From: Aureispira anguillae | Lineage (GTDB): Bacteria > Bacteroidota > Bacteroidia > Chitinophagales > Saprospiraceae | Assembly (NCBI RefSeq): GCF_026000115.1 | Contig: NZ_AP026867.1 | Location: 4,583,716 to 4,647,715, forward strand | DNA length: 64,000 bases | Direction: 5' to 3' | Shown here: positions 1 to 9,455 of the stretch, in pieces | Position numbering within the stretch: position 1 is the first letter of the stretch | Layout: each line of letters opens with the position of its first letter | Translations under genes and position numbers: made by a program | The notes under the pieces: generated by a model | What the model saw: the letters and a program-made list of their open reading frames with translations, nothing else | Told to the model about the DNA's origin: nothing | Databases searched by the model: none

Positions 1-187
1 GACATTTCCTAACTTGATTTTTAAGCTCTTCGGTCGTTGCTTGCTCTAGCTGAATCCATGGTTTCTCATTGGGTTTATAAACCTGTGGCAATGCCTTTAC
101 ACACTCTGCTGCATGAATACATTTTTGAGGTTGCCATACAATTGTGATTTCATTATTAGAATATTTTTTTTTAATAATCTTATCCAT
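1..187 (-). CDS. Divergent 4Fe-4S mono-cluster protein (YjdI type), partial
   Basis: Only the first 62 codons are present; the 3' end runs off the left edge. Translated from the ATG at 187, the protein begins MDKIIKKKYSNNEITIVW and then has C-I-H-A-A-E-C followed by KALPQVY and PW-I. This spacing (Cys, His, Cys, LP, PWI) and a further Cys at residue 62 match the N-terminal half of the (4Fe-4S) mono-cluster domain family (Fer4_19, YjdI-like), which presumably holds one iron-sulfur cluster in the cytoplasm. In other genomes this domain is often next to or fused with a GNAT acetyltransferase; that cannot be tested here. The physiological role of the family is poorly known. The gene is divergent from everything to its right. 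Confidence 0.75.
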   Translation of the reverse strand, partial: MDKIIKKKYSNNEITIVWQPQKCIHAAECVKALPQVYKPNEKPWIQLEQATTEELKNQVRKC

Positions 188-601
188 AATGCTATTATTT
201 TAATTGACTAAAATAGAATTAGTTAAGTATTTTTTTTCACTAACCACAAGAACTAAGTTAAAAAAATTTTATTTCACAATAATACAAAATAACACTTTTT
301 ATATCGAGACAACATATACCCTTAACAATAATAATAGGCGAATAACATCCAACAAAAAATTAAAACTTCTTTCATTTATTAAATAATTAAAATCACCATT
401 GGTAATACTATTCTAAATCAACTCATATAATAATAGATCTAAATAAAGACAGAAAGACTGATTGAATATTAATGCAACTCATAATTTTTGCCATTACAAG
501 ATATCCAAATTGCTATCAAATCGTCAACATACCCACAAAATGGCATATTAATTGGCTATCTCCTTTTCAATCAATTATATAATTAACAATTATTTTAAAA
601 T
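188..601. other. Intergenic, AT-rich, no gene supported
   Basis: A very AT-rich spacer between the divergent mono-cluster gene and the small gene at 602. A 60-codon open frame (204-386, TTG start) is present, but its composition is low-complexity Asn/Lys/Thr/Phe as expected of random AT-rich DNA. No clear hairpin terminator or -33/-7 promoter pair was found. Confidence 0.5.
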
Positions 602-889
602 ATGAATAAACGATTAATCGTTGTTTCATTTTCCATCTGTATGTTAACGGCTTATACCTCTTACAATCAAACAGCTATTCAAAACAATGTTTTAACAGAA
701 GAAAATGGCAGCACTCTATATCATCAAGATAGCTCTATAGCTCCAACAGATAGTTTAGCACTCAAAAAAATCCGCCTAACAACAACGCAAAGCAATAGAT
801 ACTCTCGTTATAAGGATTTGCAGAAAGAGAAAGAAAGGCGAAAAAAAATTAGAGAAAAATACAAAAAAGAGAAATCAACCAAAAACTAA
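602..889 (+). CDS. Small secreted or membrane-anchored protein of unknown function
   Basis: A 95-residue protein that I do not recognise. The N-terminus is MNKRL followed by a short hydrophobic stretch (about residues 5-18), which looks like a weak signal peptide or a single anchor. The middle is Ser/Thr/Asn-rich. The last 30 residues are very basic and charged (many Lys, Arg and Glu, with repeated KE and RK pairs), probably helical. It stands alone, with more than 200 nt free on both sides, and has an ATG start in an A-rich context typical of Bacteroidota. It could be a real small lipoprotein-like or envelope protein, or a chance ORF; the signal-like start followed by a polar body favours a real gene. 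Confidence 0.5.
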   Translation: MNKRLIVVSFSICMLTAYTSYNQTAIQNNVLTEENGSTLYHQDSSIAPTDSLALKKIRLTTTQSNRYSRYKDLQKEKERRKKIREKYKKEKSTKN

Positions 890-1552
890 AACGGCTACCT
901 CATGACCATGAACGCAAGTAAAACGAACGGAACAATACTAGCTCACAAGGAATCATGATTAAATTTTAGGTTTCATTGGTTGGAAATAGAGCATATTCTA
1001 TTTTCCTAATTTTACAGTTGCTATTGTACGAACAATCGGTAATTTTATACTAAAAAACACAATAGCAACAAACAAAATTTTTAATGGAATTATCCTTTAT
1101 CATTAAAACAAAACACGGTTACAAATAAAAATTTTAACCAACTAAGCATTCACCAAATAAAGGCGAAATGTACAATCTAAATTTAACATTTTTTAACCAT
1201 TATCAAGACTATTTTCAATATTTTATCCTTATTTACCTTACTAAAAATTAAGGTTAGACTACTTTTTTTTGAAAAAACATCAAACAAAATAATATTCTAC
1301 AAAACACAAAAACAACACTCCAAAAAATTACGAAAAACAAAAATAACAATCAGAAATCAAAATATTATTTTAAAACTAATAAAAAAACCGATAGTAAATT
1401 TTAATCTAAACTCAAGCGTATACACCTGATGAACTGCTCTTTTGAGTGTCAGTTTTTTTGAAATATTATTTTGTCGGAAACCAACTTTCTATCTAACATT
1501 GTGTGTGCTTCTGCAGAGCGTCAATTCAATTCACACTCAAAAACACGTTAAA
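890..1552. other. Intergenic upstream of the M43 protease
   Basis: A strongly AT-rich spacer with many A-runs (about 1080-1390). An in-frame extension of the protease ORF reaches back to 1442, but the residues it adds do not look like part of the protein. I see no RNA gene and no convincing promoter pair here. Confidence 0.45.
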
Positions 1553-3688
1553 ATGTTTGGTATGAGAAAATATGGAGCAGTACTGGGAATTTGCTCTTTT
1601 TTACTAGGTTCAATTAATGCCCAACACAATCACACCCACACACCTGGGCGGTCTTGTTATGCTCATGATAAACTCCAAGAGCAATTGCAACAAGACCCTG
1701 CAATGCAACAACGTATGCGTACACTAGAAGACGCAACACAACGTTATATCCAAGATCACGGGCAAGCCCGTTCAACTCAAACTCGCTCAATACCTGTTTA
1801 TGTACATGTAATCTACAATAATAGCCAAGAAAATATAAGTGACGCACAAATACAATCACAACTAGATCAATTAAATGCAGACTATGCAGGCACCAATTCA
1901 GATTATAATCCACCTTCTGATTTTGCCGCTGTAGCCTCTGGTAATACAGGTATCCAATTTACCTTAGCAGGAATTACCAGAAAGCAAAGCTCAAAAACAT
2001 CTTGGGGGACAAATGATGCTATGAAAAAAACAACACAAGGTGGTGTTGCTCCGATTACTCCATCTACGCATCTAAATATGTGGGTATGTAATATAGGAGG
2101 AGGAATTTTAGGATATGCTCAATTCCCTGGTGGCTCTTCTAGTACTGATGGGGTTGTTATGTCTCCTCAATATTTTGGAAGTAACAATTATGGAAGTGGC
2201 TTTTATCTATCAGCACCTTTTGACAAAGGGCGTACCACTACTCATGAAGTTGGTCACTATCTAAATCTTCGCCACATTTGGGGAGATGGTGGTTGTAGCG
2301 TAGACGACTATGTAGATGACACACCAATTGCAGGTTCACCCAACTACGGTTGTCCTAGTTCATCCACAAACTCTTGTAGTGGAGGATTAAGAGATATGTA
2401 TATGAACTATATGGACTATGTTGATGACAATTGCATGTTCATGTTCTCTGCTGGTCAAGCAACCAGAATGTGGGCTTGCCTAAATACTAGTCGTAGTAGT
2501 TTGGGTACAGCTGGCTCTGGCGGCGGCGGCGGTGGCGGCGGCAGCACTTGTAGTGACAATGAAGTAACACTAAACTTAAATTTTGACAATTATGCTTCTG
2601 AAACTTCTTGGACACTAAAAAATAGTGCTGGTCAAACGCTTTATTCAGGAAATGGTTATTCTAATGGCGACAATGCCATTACAGAAACATTCTGTTTACC
2701 TGATGGTTGTTATGACTTTACAATCAATGATAGCTATGGGGACGGCATTTGCTGTTCGTATGGTTCTGGTTCTTACAATTTAGCAGAGGGAAGTACAACG
2801 CTAGCTAGTGGCGCTTCGTTCACTTCTACAGAAACCAAACAAATTTGCGTTGGCTCTGGTTCTGGTGGAGGAACTGGCGGAGGAGGAGGAACTCCTTCTA
2901 CTACACAAATTATGGGAGATTACTTTGAGTCTAGTTTTGGTAACTGGAACGATGGAGGTTCTGATTGTTTCCGTTATACTGGAAGTTATTCTTACGAGGG
3001 CAATTCTTCTATCCGTTTGCGTGACAACTCAGGAATCGCCTCAGCTATGACCTCTGATGCTTTTGATGCTAGTCCTTATGATCAAGTTACTGTTGAGTTC
3101 TATTTCTACGCTAATAGCATGGAGTCAGGAGAAGATTTCATCGTAAGTTATTACAATGGTAGTTCTTGGGCAACTGTAGGGTCTTATGCTAGTGGCTCAG
3201 ACTTTAACAATGGTCAATTCTACTCCGTAACCATAACATTAGACAAAGCAAACCATAACTTAAGTGCGAACTCTATGCTTCGTATCCAATGCGATGCAAG
3301 TGCTAATGCAGATCAAGTATATATCGATCAGGTTATCGTAACGGGTTCTACTGGCAGTGCTCGCACTTCTGGCAACACTATATCTCAACTTAATGGAACC
3401 TCTAAAGGCAATAGTACTACTGCTTTAAGTATTATAGATGAACTAGAAATGGAAATGAATTTATATCCAAATCCTGCTATTAGTTCATTAAATATTGAGT
3501 TGTTAAACCACGAAGGAACTTGTGTTGGGCGCATTATAGATGCAACAGGCAAAACACTATGGACTGGTGATATTGAGACTGGTAATAACACCATCAATTT
3601 AGACCAATTATCTACTGGTATTTACTACTTCAGTGCTGTTAAATCAGATGGAACGATTATGACTAAGAAATTTATCAAAAAAGGCTAA
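1553..3688 (+). CDS. Secreted M43 (cytophagalysin-type) zinc metalloprotease with T9SS sorting domain
   Basis: Secreted protease of about 711 residues. Starting at the ATG at 1553 gives a normal signal peptide (MFGMRKYGAVLGICSFLLG, ending near SINAQ); the longer frame from 1442 would bury it. The peptidase domain carries the zinc site HEVGH (residues 231-235, CAT at 2243) continuing NLRH, then a Met-turn region MNYMDY: the M43/pappalysin-like signature. After it come an eight-glycine linker, a Cys-rich domain with the motif DSYGDGICC, a second Gly-rich linker, a beta-sandwich (about 2910-3340) resembling jelly-roll carbohydrate-binding or MAM-like modules, and a type A T9SS C-terminal domain beginning LYPNPA and ending TKKFIKKG. 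By family it should be exported by Sec, passed through T9SS and attached to or released from the cell surface to digest proteins. It is monocistronic, with a terminator just downstream. Confidence 0.92.
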   Translation: MFGMRKYGAVLGICSFLLGSINAQHNHTHTPGRSCYAHDKLQEQLQQDPAMQQRMRTLEDATQRYIQDHGQARSTQTRSIPVYVHVIYNNSQENISDAQIQSQLDQLNADYAGTNSDYNPPSDFAAVASGNTGIQFTLAGITRKQSSKTSWGTNDAMKKTTQGGVAPITPSTHLNMWVCNIGGGILGYAQFPGGSSSTDGVVMSPQYFGSNNYGSGFYLSAPFDKGRTTTHEVGHYLNLRHIWGDGGCSVDDYVDDTPIAGSPNYGCPSSSTNSCSGGLRDMYMNYMDYVDDNCMFMFSAGQATRMWACLNTSRSSLGTAGSGGGGGGGGSTCSDNEVTLNLNFDNYASETSWTLKNSAGQTLYSGNGYSNGDNAITETFCLPDGCYDFTINDSYGDGICCSYGSGSYNLAEGSTTLASGASFTSTETKQICVGSGSGGGTGGGGGTPSTTQIMGDYFESSFGNWNDGGSDCFRYTGSYSYEGNSSIRLRDNSGIASAMTSDAFDASPYDQVTVEFYFYANSMESGEDFIVSYYNGSSWATVGSYASGSDFNNGQFYSVTITLDKANHNLSANSMLRIQCDASANADQVYIDQVIVTGSTGSARTSGNTISQLNGTSKGNSTTALSIIDELEMEMNLYPNPAISSLNIELLNHEGTCVGRIIDATGKTLWTGDIETGNNTINLDQLSTGIYYFSAVKSDGTIMTKKFIKKG
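2519..2542 (+). repeat. GGC/GGT codon run encoding an eight-glycine linker
   Basis: Eight consecutive glycine codons (seven GGC, one GGT) in an otherwise AT-rich gene. They form a flexible linker between the M43 catalytic domain and the DSYGDGICC domain. A second Gly-rich linker is near 2862-2890. The pure GGC run is a candidate for length change by replication slippage. Confidence 0.85.
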
Positions 3689-3727
3689 TCGTTAACTATA
3701 ACGCATTTTAAATATTAACCGTTGTAA

Positions 3728-3756
3728 GAGGCTGTCTGAAAAGGCAGTCTCTTTTT
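3728..3756 (+). terminator. Rho-independent terminator of the M43 protease
   Basis: A 9-bp stem with two G-U pairs (3728-3736 with 3743-3751), loop TGAAAA, then TTTTT. It sits 40 nt after the stop codon. Confidence 0.75.
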
Positions 3757-4080
3757 GTTTTAACTAGAACGACCTCTAGCCTAGCTTATCACACTTTATT
3801 AATACCCCAACAAGATACAAAACAGACTGAATGTGCTTATGTTTCAGGTATCAACAGTTACAGCAAGTGCTTTCCTTGACTAACCATTCGTTATAATCAA
3901 AATTGATTATAAGTTTTTTGGTCGCTAAGTTGAGTATTAGCAAACGGAATCCTACAAGCGCATAAGTGCTAGTCCACTAACGGGGTAAGCTTACATAGCC
4001 ATAGTTACGACATGCCATTAGGGGTAAAAAGATAACTTAAACTAGTTTTGTGGTATCTAGGGCACTAAATTGCAGTAAAT
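3757..4080. other. Intergenic between convergent genes
   Basis: No ORF or RNA gene supported. The base composition is more mixed than in the other spacers (for example around 3920-4010). It contains a short inverted repeat, TTATAATCA and TGATTATAA (3890-3911), and the string GTGGTATCTAG, which recurs near 11310. Confidence 0.4.
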
Positions 4081-4110
4081 AAAAAAGGAGCCCAACCAAG
4101 TTGAGCCCCC
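4081..4110 (-). terminator. Terminator of the 1127-residue adhesin gene
   Basis: Read on the minus strand: a 10-bp stem (4109-4100 with 4096-4087) that includes two G-U pairs, a 3-nt loop and then six T. The G-U pairs only form in the minus-strand RNA, so the direction is clear. Confidence 0.75.
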
Positions 4111-4162
4111 TTCTAAACTATTTTTAATACTTCATAAGAAAACTTACAAAGTAATATTATTA

Positions 4163-7100
4163 TTAGTCTGTAATAATTAATTTTTGAGTCTTGATTAACT
4201 CACCATTTGCTCCCTTAAGAACAACAAAGTAAGTGCTACTAGACCAACCATTAACCATCACTTCTAAGCTACCTTCAGCATTTAAGTTCCCTCTATTGTA
4301 TACAGGTTTACCGTTATTGTCTAAAATAGATAGGCTAACAGCTTTTTCGCTAGTTTGGTATCTTACCTGAACTAATGAAGAAGCAGGATTAGGATAAACG
4401 CTCAACATAGGTGCAAGCGCTAAAGGTGATGTAGGAGCAAGTGGATTCATTCCACAACCATTCAATACAAAATTGGTAGCACAGTTAACACCACAACCAT
4501 TCGCATCTGTTACATTAACAATATGTTGTCCAGCATTTAAGCCTGTGAAAACACCTGTTCCGTTAGAATAAGTAGTTGCTGTTGAGAAGTTTGCTAAATC
4601 AATTACATAAGGAGCTGTTCCTCCTGTTACTGCTAATGTTGCAGTACCATCATTACCATTACAAGTTTCATCAGTACTAGAAGCCAAATTCACACTAATA
4701 GGAGCAGGTTCAGTAACAGTTACACTAACTGTGTCAGCACATCCATCTGCATTGGTTACAATAGCAGTATAAGTACCTGCACAAAGGTTTCCTATTGTTG
4801 CTCCTGTCATACCATTATCCCATGCAATTGTATAAGTATTGCTATTATCAGAAGTTGTTACACTAGCTGTTCCGTTACAATCTCCACTACATAATGGAGA
4901 AGTGCTTGTTGCTGAAGCAACAAAACCAACTGTACCAGGAATAACAATTGTAGTATCATAAACACAGTAGTTGATGTCACAAACACTAAACGTATACGTT
5001 CCAGCAGCTAGACCTGTAAACGTTGGGCTGCTTTGAGATTGTCCATTAATATAGTACAAGAAACCTGGAGTTCCTCCTGTTGCAGTCAACGTAATGCTAC
5101 CATCTGCTAGACCACAAGTTGCAGCAGTAATAGAAGCAACGCCTATGCTAATTAGGTCTGGCTCATTTACAGTATCCACTACGGTCTGTGTACAACCATT
5201 TGCATCTGTTACCGTTACACTATAAACACCTGATCCAAGGTTAGTAAAAGAACCTGTAGATTGGAAGTTTACTCCATCAATAGAATAAGTATATGGAGTT
5301 GTTCCTCCTGTTGCCGTTACAGTAATTGATCCATCCGAGTTGGTTGGGTCTACTGTATTTGTTGAATTAGAAGAACAAGATACATCGGTTGAAGTAGAAG
5401 ACGCAGCAATAGCTGTAGGTTCAGTAACAACTACAGTAACCGTATCAGCACATCCATCTGCATTGGTTACAATAGCAGTATAAGTGCCTGCACAAAGATT
5501 TCCTATTGTTGCTCCTGTCATACCATTATCCCAAACAATACTAGCAGTTCCAGAACCTCCAGAAACAACTGTAGCCGTAGCAGTACCATCACAACTACCA
5601 TGACAAGATACATTGGTAGCTGATCCAGCTGCTACAAGTGCAGGAGTACCAGGAATAACAATTGTAGTATCATAAACACAGTAGTTAATATCACAAACAC
5701 TAAACGTGTATGTTCCAGCAGCTAAACCAGTAAACGTTGGGCTACTTTGAGATTGTCCATTAATGTAGTACAAGAAACCTGGGGTTCCTCCTGTTGCTGT
5801 TAAAGTAATGCTACCATTAGCTTGACCACAAGTTGCAGCAGTAACAGAAGCAACGCCTATGCTAATTGGGTCTGGTTCACCAACAGTATCTACCACCATT
5901 TGGCTACAACCATTGGCATCAATTACAATTGAAGTATACACTCCAGCGGCAAGATTAGTGAACGTATTTGAAGATTGGAAATTTGATCCATCAATAGAAT
6001 AAAGATAAGGTGGAGTTCCTCCTGTTGCTGTTATTGTTAGCGATCCATCTGAATTTGTCGAATCTACTGTATTTAGCGAATTAGAAGAACAAGATACATC
6101 CGTTGTTGTGGATGTTATTGTTAATGGAGTTACATTACCACCAATAACAAAAGTATGCCCTGAACAAGCAGGCGTACAACCATTGGCATCTGCAACCCAA
6201 ACATTATAGGTTCCCGCAGTCAATGTTGTAAAGGTTCCAGTAGTGTTAGAAAAGAAATCTCCTGTTGTCCAGTTTACCAATTGGTAAGTATATGGCGCAA
6301 CACCATTGCTAGCAGACAATACAGCAACACCATCATTGTTAGAACAGGTTAAATCAGTTGTAGAAACAACAGTAACATCTATACTATCACAGACGACAGG
6401 TTGTACATCAATAGTAAAGGTATATGTATTCTGACCAACAATAGGACAATAATCATCCAATACCGTTACGGTAAAAGAATGCGTTCCTACATCTGCCGCT
6501 GTTGGTGTCCAACAAAATGTTCCTACTGCATGAGGTGCTCCTGCGCTAGAAAAAGTAGCTCCTGCGATAGCATTATTCCAAGTCAAAGAAGTAGATTGGT
6601 TAGCATCTACATCATTAGAATTCATGTTAAAGCATAGTTGAGTTCCTACGGTAGCAGTAGTAGAATAATCTGTTGTATTATCAATACCACTTAGTGTTGG
6701 CACATTGTTCGAACAAGGAATTGCTGTAAACTGAATATCACGAACGATCTCTCCAATCATTACACCATTTCTATATTCCTGTACTGCAACGCAAATTACG
6801 CCAACCTGAGCCATGCTAGGAGTAAAAGAAATAGCTCCTGTTGCTGGATCTATAGTAACTCCATTTGTAGTAGCCAAAGGTGTTGCTGCACTAAAACCTG
6901 CACCATAATTTACAGGCGTATTGGCTCCATCTAAACAGCTAACCAAAGAGTAAACTAAATTATCTCCATCTGCATCAGATGCACCATGGTTGTAAAAAAC
7001 AGGCTGACCGATACAACCAAAAGGCACTGGGTTATTTGTAAAAACAGGAGAATTATTACACAAGGTAGCATCTGAAATCTGAGCCTCGACATAAATTCTT

Positions 7101-7546
7101 TCATTTCCAGGGCTATTTAAAGTTGTAATAGCATTGTTTCGACAACAAGTAGAATGACTCAATGTTATATTGGTACATCCTGTAGGTAAGGTAAGTATTG
7201 TCTGGTATTTATGCTCTTCAATACCATAAATCCCATTTCCTCCATTACAAGCTGTTCCAACAATCCCTTGGCAAGAGGGTGTAATTTCTTGCATGCTCAC
7301 TTTTTGTAATGTCAGAGTGCCAGATCCACAAGCTGCTGCCCAACTAACACGAGGAGATGAAGGAGCAGAAATTCCGTTACAATCTCTGTAAAACGTTAAA
7401 TTAATTTCATACTGATTGTTACCTATGCATTTATAGGTTAAATCCAAACCCATTGAATGGGTTGCGTTTGCTCTTGGGGAAAGGAGCATGAGTACCCCCC
7501 AACAACAAAGCAATTGTAAAATTTTTTTCGATGTTTTCTTAAACAT
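4163..7546 (-). CDS. SprB-repeat surface adhesin with T9SS type A sorting domain
   Basis: A 1127-residue secreted protein. Order: signal peptide (MFKKTSKKILQLL..., cleaved near ANA); a Cys-rich head of about 280 residues (starting THSMGLDLTYKC, with CCRN and YNHGASDADGD); one Ig/cadherin-like domain (about residues 280-385); eight SprB-type repeats of 75-90 residues, each with a Cys-x-x-x-x-DG start, GGT-PY in the middle and DANGC near the end; and a type A T9SS tail beginning LSVYPNPASS. SprB repeats are known from the Flavobacterium gliding adhesin, so a role in surface adhesion or gliding is expected. Repeats 2-4 and 5-7 are nearly identical copies at the DNA level. The head is homologous to that of the giant adhesin at 25218-34592. 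The gene is monocistronic with a hairpin terminator and a possible promoter about 390 nt upstream. Confidence 0.88.
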   Translation of the reverse strand: MFKKTSKKILQLLCCWGVLMLLSPRANATHSMGLDLTYKCIGNNQYEINLTFYRDCNGISAPSSPRVSWAAACGSGTLTLQKVSMQEITPSCQGIVGTACNGGNGIYGIEEHKYQTILTLPTGCTNITLSHSTCCRNNAITTLNSPGNERIYVEAQISDATLCNNSPVFTNNPVPFGCIGQPVFYNHGASDADGDNLVYSLVSCLDGANTPVNYGAGFSAATPLATTNGVTIDPATGAISFTPSMAQVGVICVAVQEYRNGVMIGEIVRDIQFTAIPCSNNVPTLSGIDNTTDYSTTATVGTQLCFNMNSNDVDANQSTSLTWNNAIAGATFSSAGAPHAVGTFCWTPTAADVGTHSFTVTVLDDYCPIVGQNTYTFTIDVQPVVCDSIDVTVVSTTDLTCSNNDGVAVLSASNGVAPYTYQLVNWTTGDFFSNTTGTFTTLTAGTYNVWVADANGCTPACSGHTFVIGGNVTPLTITSTTTDVSCSSNSLNTVDSTNSDGSLTITATGGTPPYLYSIDGSNFQSSNTFTNLAAGVYTSIVIDANGCSQMVVDTVGEPDPISIGVASVTAATCGQANGSITLTATGGTPGFLYYINGQSQSSPTFTGLAAGTYTFSVCDINYCVYDTTIVIPGTPALVAAGSATNVSCHGSCDGTATATVVSGGSGTASIVWDNGMTGATIGNLCAGTYTAIVTNADGCADTVTVVVTEPTAIAASSTSTDVSCSSNSTNTVDPTNSDGSITVTATGGTTPYTYSIDGVNFQSTGSFTNLGSGVYSVTVTDANGCTQTVVDTVNEPDLISIGVASITAATCGLADGSITLTATGGTPGFLYYINGQSQSSPTFTGLAAGTYTFSVCDINYCVYDTTIVIPGTVGFVASATSTSPLCSGDCNGTASVTTSDNSNTYTIAWDNGMTGATIGNLCAGTYTAIVTNADGCADTVSVTVTEPAPISVNLASSTDETCNGNDGTATLAVTGGTAPYVIDLANFSTATTYSNGTGVFTGLNAGQHIVNVTDANGCGVNCATNFVLNGCGMNPLAPTSPLALAPMLSVYPNPASSLVQVRYQTSEKAVSLSILDNNGKPVYNRGNLNAEGSLEVMVNGWSSSTYFVVLKGANGELIKTQKLIITD
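4729..6109 (-). repeat. 714-bp tandem duplication inside the adhesin gene
   Basis: Two adjacent copies at an exact offset of 714 bp (238 codons, three SprB repeats): about 4729-5395 and 5443-6109. Long stretches are identical or differ by single, mostly third-position changes; for example, the block starting ACCAGGAATAACAATTG is at 4934 and 5648. The frame is kept. The outer ends of the units have diverged. Confidence 0.9.
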
Positions 7547-8750
7547 GTTTTAGTGTATTTAAAGGTTCTAAATAAAAAAATAAATATGAGGTGGTAGTAT
7601 AAATTTATTACTGTAGTTAACTAAACAATATCCTTTGACAATAGTAATATGTGCTTAAAACAATAAGCTTTAAGCAATACATATAATTCTATTCTCAAAT
7701 GAAAGTGTTAAGAGTATGGTGTACAACTATTATTAGTCGAAAAGTATAATTTTGCAAAGAAATAGGACGTATAATGATGAGATTTTTGGAGTTACATATT
7801 TAATTAAGGGGATTTTTCTTGCTTCTATTTGCAATTATGACACAAAGGTAATTCTTTATTTTCACTTTTTTTAGAAAAATTTATTGTTAAATCGTATTTC
7901 CTTAATGAAGGTAGCTTTTTATCCCTTTTTTGGGCAGGACAAAAGTACATAATCATAGGCACTAACAAAACAATAAAATAATAACTATCAACAATTTATG
8001 TACATTAATATAGAACTTTTTTCCTCAAAAAAAAAGTTATTTATTTTTATTTTTTAAATATTTCAATAAAAATATTTTTATTAATCTATAAACTAAACAA
8101 CTATGAGGTAAATTCTATAATAAAAGTACGAGCTTAGTAAACAAAGTGCTGCTTACAAGCAATAATAAAATTTTCTAAGCTAATTTAGATTAGAATGAAC
8201 CAAGCAAGAAACAAGCTTTAAAGTATTTCCTCAGACCTCTCCCTCTTCTTAAGGAGCATTAACACTCCAATAGTTCTTAAAAAAAAGGAAAAAACAAACG
8301 CTTTTATTTCGTTCATTGTCAAAAAACTAGACAAAAGGGATAAAACAAGAAATAGCCCAGAGTAGGTTGCTCTGAGCTATTTGAATTTCGTAAGTTTGGT
8401 TATGACTTATCGAAAGCTGGTTATGTTTGTTCGTTACTTATAATAACGCAATTGACATGCCAAATAGTTTAGGTAAATACGTTAATAATAACTTAAAAAA
8501 TACCTTTTCTTGAACTTCCTTGAAATCTCTATGACAAAATGCTTGCATATATTCCCTCTCTAGCTCTTTTTAATTCAAAAAATAAAATCTTAATAAGCGC
8601 TTTAAACTGTTAAACAGTGTTAATTATTGTTTTTTATACAATTTTGTAGAATTTCACACAAAACATTGACTTACAGTAAAATAACCTATACATTCAATGT
8701 ACAAACATCTAATTCCGTTTAAACTAAAAGCGATAAAGGTTCAACAAAAC
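7547..8750. other. Long intergenic region with a hairpin at 8350-8382
   Basis: About 1.2 kb between the divergent adhesin and sigma-factor genes, without a credible ORF. It contains the putative adhesin promoter (7940-7969), poly-A/T tracts near 8020-8090, and an isolated hairpin at 8350-8382: 7-bp outer arms AAATAGC and GCTATTT plus CAGAG and CTCTG inside, separated by a position that pairs as G-U only on the minus strand. The hairpin lacks a clean T-run on either side, so its job is uncertain; it could end or form part of a small untranslated RNA. Confidence 0.45.
7940..7969 (-). promoter_or_regulatory. Putative Bacteroidota promoter for the 1127-residue adhesin
   Basis: On the minus strand TTTG (7969-7966), an 18-nt spacer and TACTTTTG (7947-7940) match the Bacteroidota housekeeping consensus TTTG / TAnnTTTG. 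A second -7-like box, TACCTTTG, lies at 7860-7853. Either would give an untranslated leader of roughly 300-390 nt. Confidence 0.4.
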
Positions 8751-8781
8751 TTGTTTTCTGTTGAACTTTTGTATATCTTTG
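8751..8781 (+). promoter_or_regulatory. Putative promoter of the ECF sigma factor gene
   Basis: TTG at 8751, a 20-nt spacer and TATCTTTG at 8774-8781, about 47 nt before the start codon. It matches the Bacteroidota TTTG / TAnnTTTG pattern, suggesting transcription by the main sigma factor. Confidence 0.5.
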
Positions 8782-8827
8782 TTTAAACAAATAGAGAGTA
8801 TTATTACATACCATAAAAAAACGCAAT

Positions 8828-9355
8828 ATGTCAACGATTAATTTCAGTAGTGAAATCTCTAAACTAGAAAATGTACTCCACAACTTTGCATTTAAACTAA
8901 CTAGAAATAACGAAGACTCTAAGGATCTTTATCAGGAGACTGCGTATAGAGCTCTAGTAAATCAAGATAAGTTTCGTGCTGGAACCAACATGAAAGCATG
9001 GTTATTTACTATAATGCGTAATATTTTTATCAATAACTACCGCAAAAAGATCAAGAAAAACACAATTCTTGATTCTACAGATAACCAATACTATCTAAAT
9101 ACAGGGGGACCGACCGTATTAAATGATGCCAACTCGGCTATAATGATGAATGAGTTGCAAGAGTTGGTTAATAAGTTAGACGATAGCATTCGCATTCCTT
9201 TTTTGATGCACTATTATGGCTACAAGTATCAAGAAATTGCAGATCAGTTAGACCTTCCCTTGGGAACTGTTAAGAGCCGTATTTTCTTTGCTCGTAAAGA
9301 ATTAAAAAATGCGGTATTACTTAATTATAAAGGTGTTTTAGAAAGAACAGCATAA
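8828..9355 (+). CDS. RNA polymerase ECF-type sigma-70 factor
   Basis: A 175-residue protein of the usual ECF length. Region 2 (about residues 10-75) has the typical pattern DSKDLYQETAYRAL, the aromatic-rich KAWLFTIMRNIFINNYRK and a basic end. After a linker, region 4 (about 115-165) shows the helix-turn-helix YQEIADQLDLPLGTVKSRIF. Such factors recruit RNA polymerase to a specific regulon. No anti-sigma factor gene (FecR or zinc-finger type) is adjacent: the gene is flanked by a 1.2-kb spacer and a terminator, so it is a stand-alone regulator. Many stand-alone ECF factors in Bacteroidota of this form (with KAWLFTIMRNIFIN) are of unknown regulon. The ATG start follows an A-rich sequence and a promoter-like pair. 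Confidence 0.93.
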   Translation: MSTINFSSEISKLENVLHNFAFKLTRNNEDSKDLYQETAYRALVNQDKFRAGTNMKAWLFTIMRNIFINNYRKKIKKNTILDSTDNQYYLNTGGPTVLNDANSAIMMNELQELVNKLDDSIRIPFLMHYYGYKYQEIADQLDLPLGTVKSRIFFARKELKNAVLLNYKGVLERTA

Positions 9356-9401
9356 AATCATCTTTTTGCCAATTTGCAGAAGCTTTGCTTCAATACTTAG
9401 C

Positions 9402-9455
9402 AATAAGCCATCCCGAATTTTGATTGTATTCAATTGGGGATGGCTTATTTTTTTT
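9402..9455 (+). terminator. Strong terminator of the sigma factor gene
   Basis: A perfect 13-bp stem (9402-9414 with 9437-9449), 22-nt loop and a run of eight T, 46 nt after the stop codon. Confidence 0.9.

Noticed and set aside
204-386. 60-codon open frame with TTG start
   Set aside because: Low-complexity Asn/Lys/Thr composition of random AT-rich DNA; no promoter, no family resemblance.
1442-1552. Upstream extension of the M43 protease to 1442
   Set aside because: It would place 37 extra residues ahead of a good signal peptide; the ATG at 1553 is more plausible.
1614-1913. Minus-strand open frame inside the M43 protease gene
   Set aside because: Lies wholly within a clearly coding plus-strand gene with family motifs.
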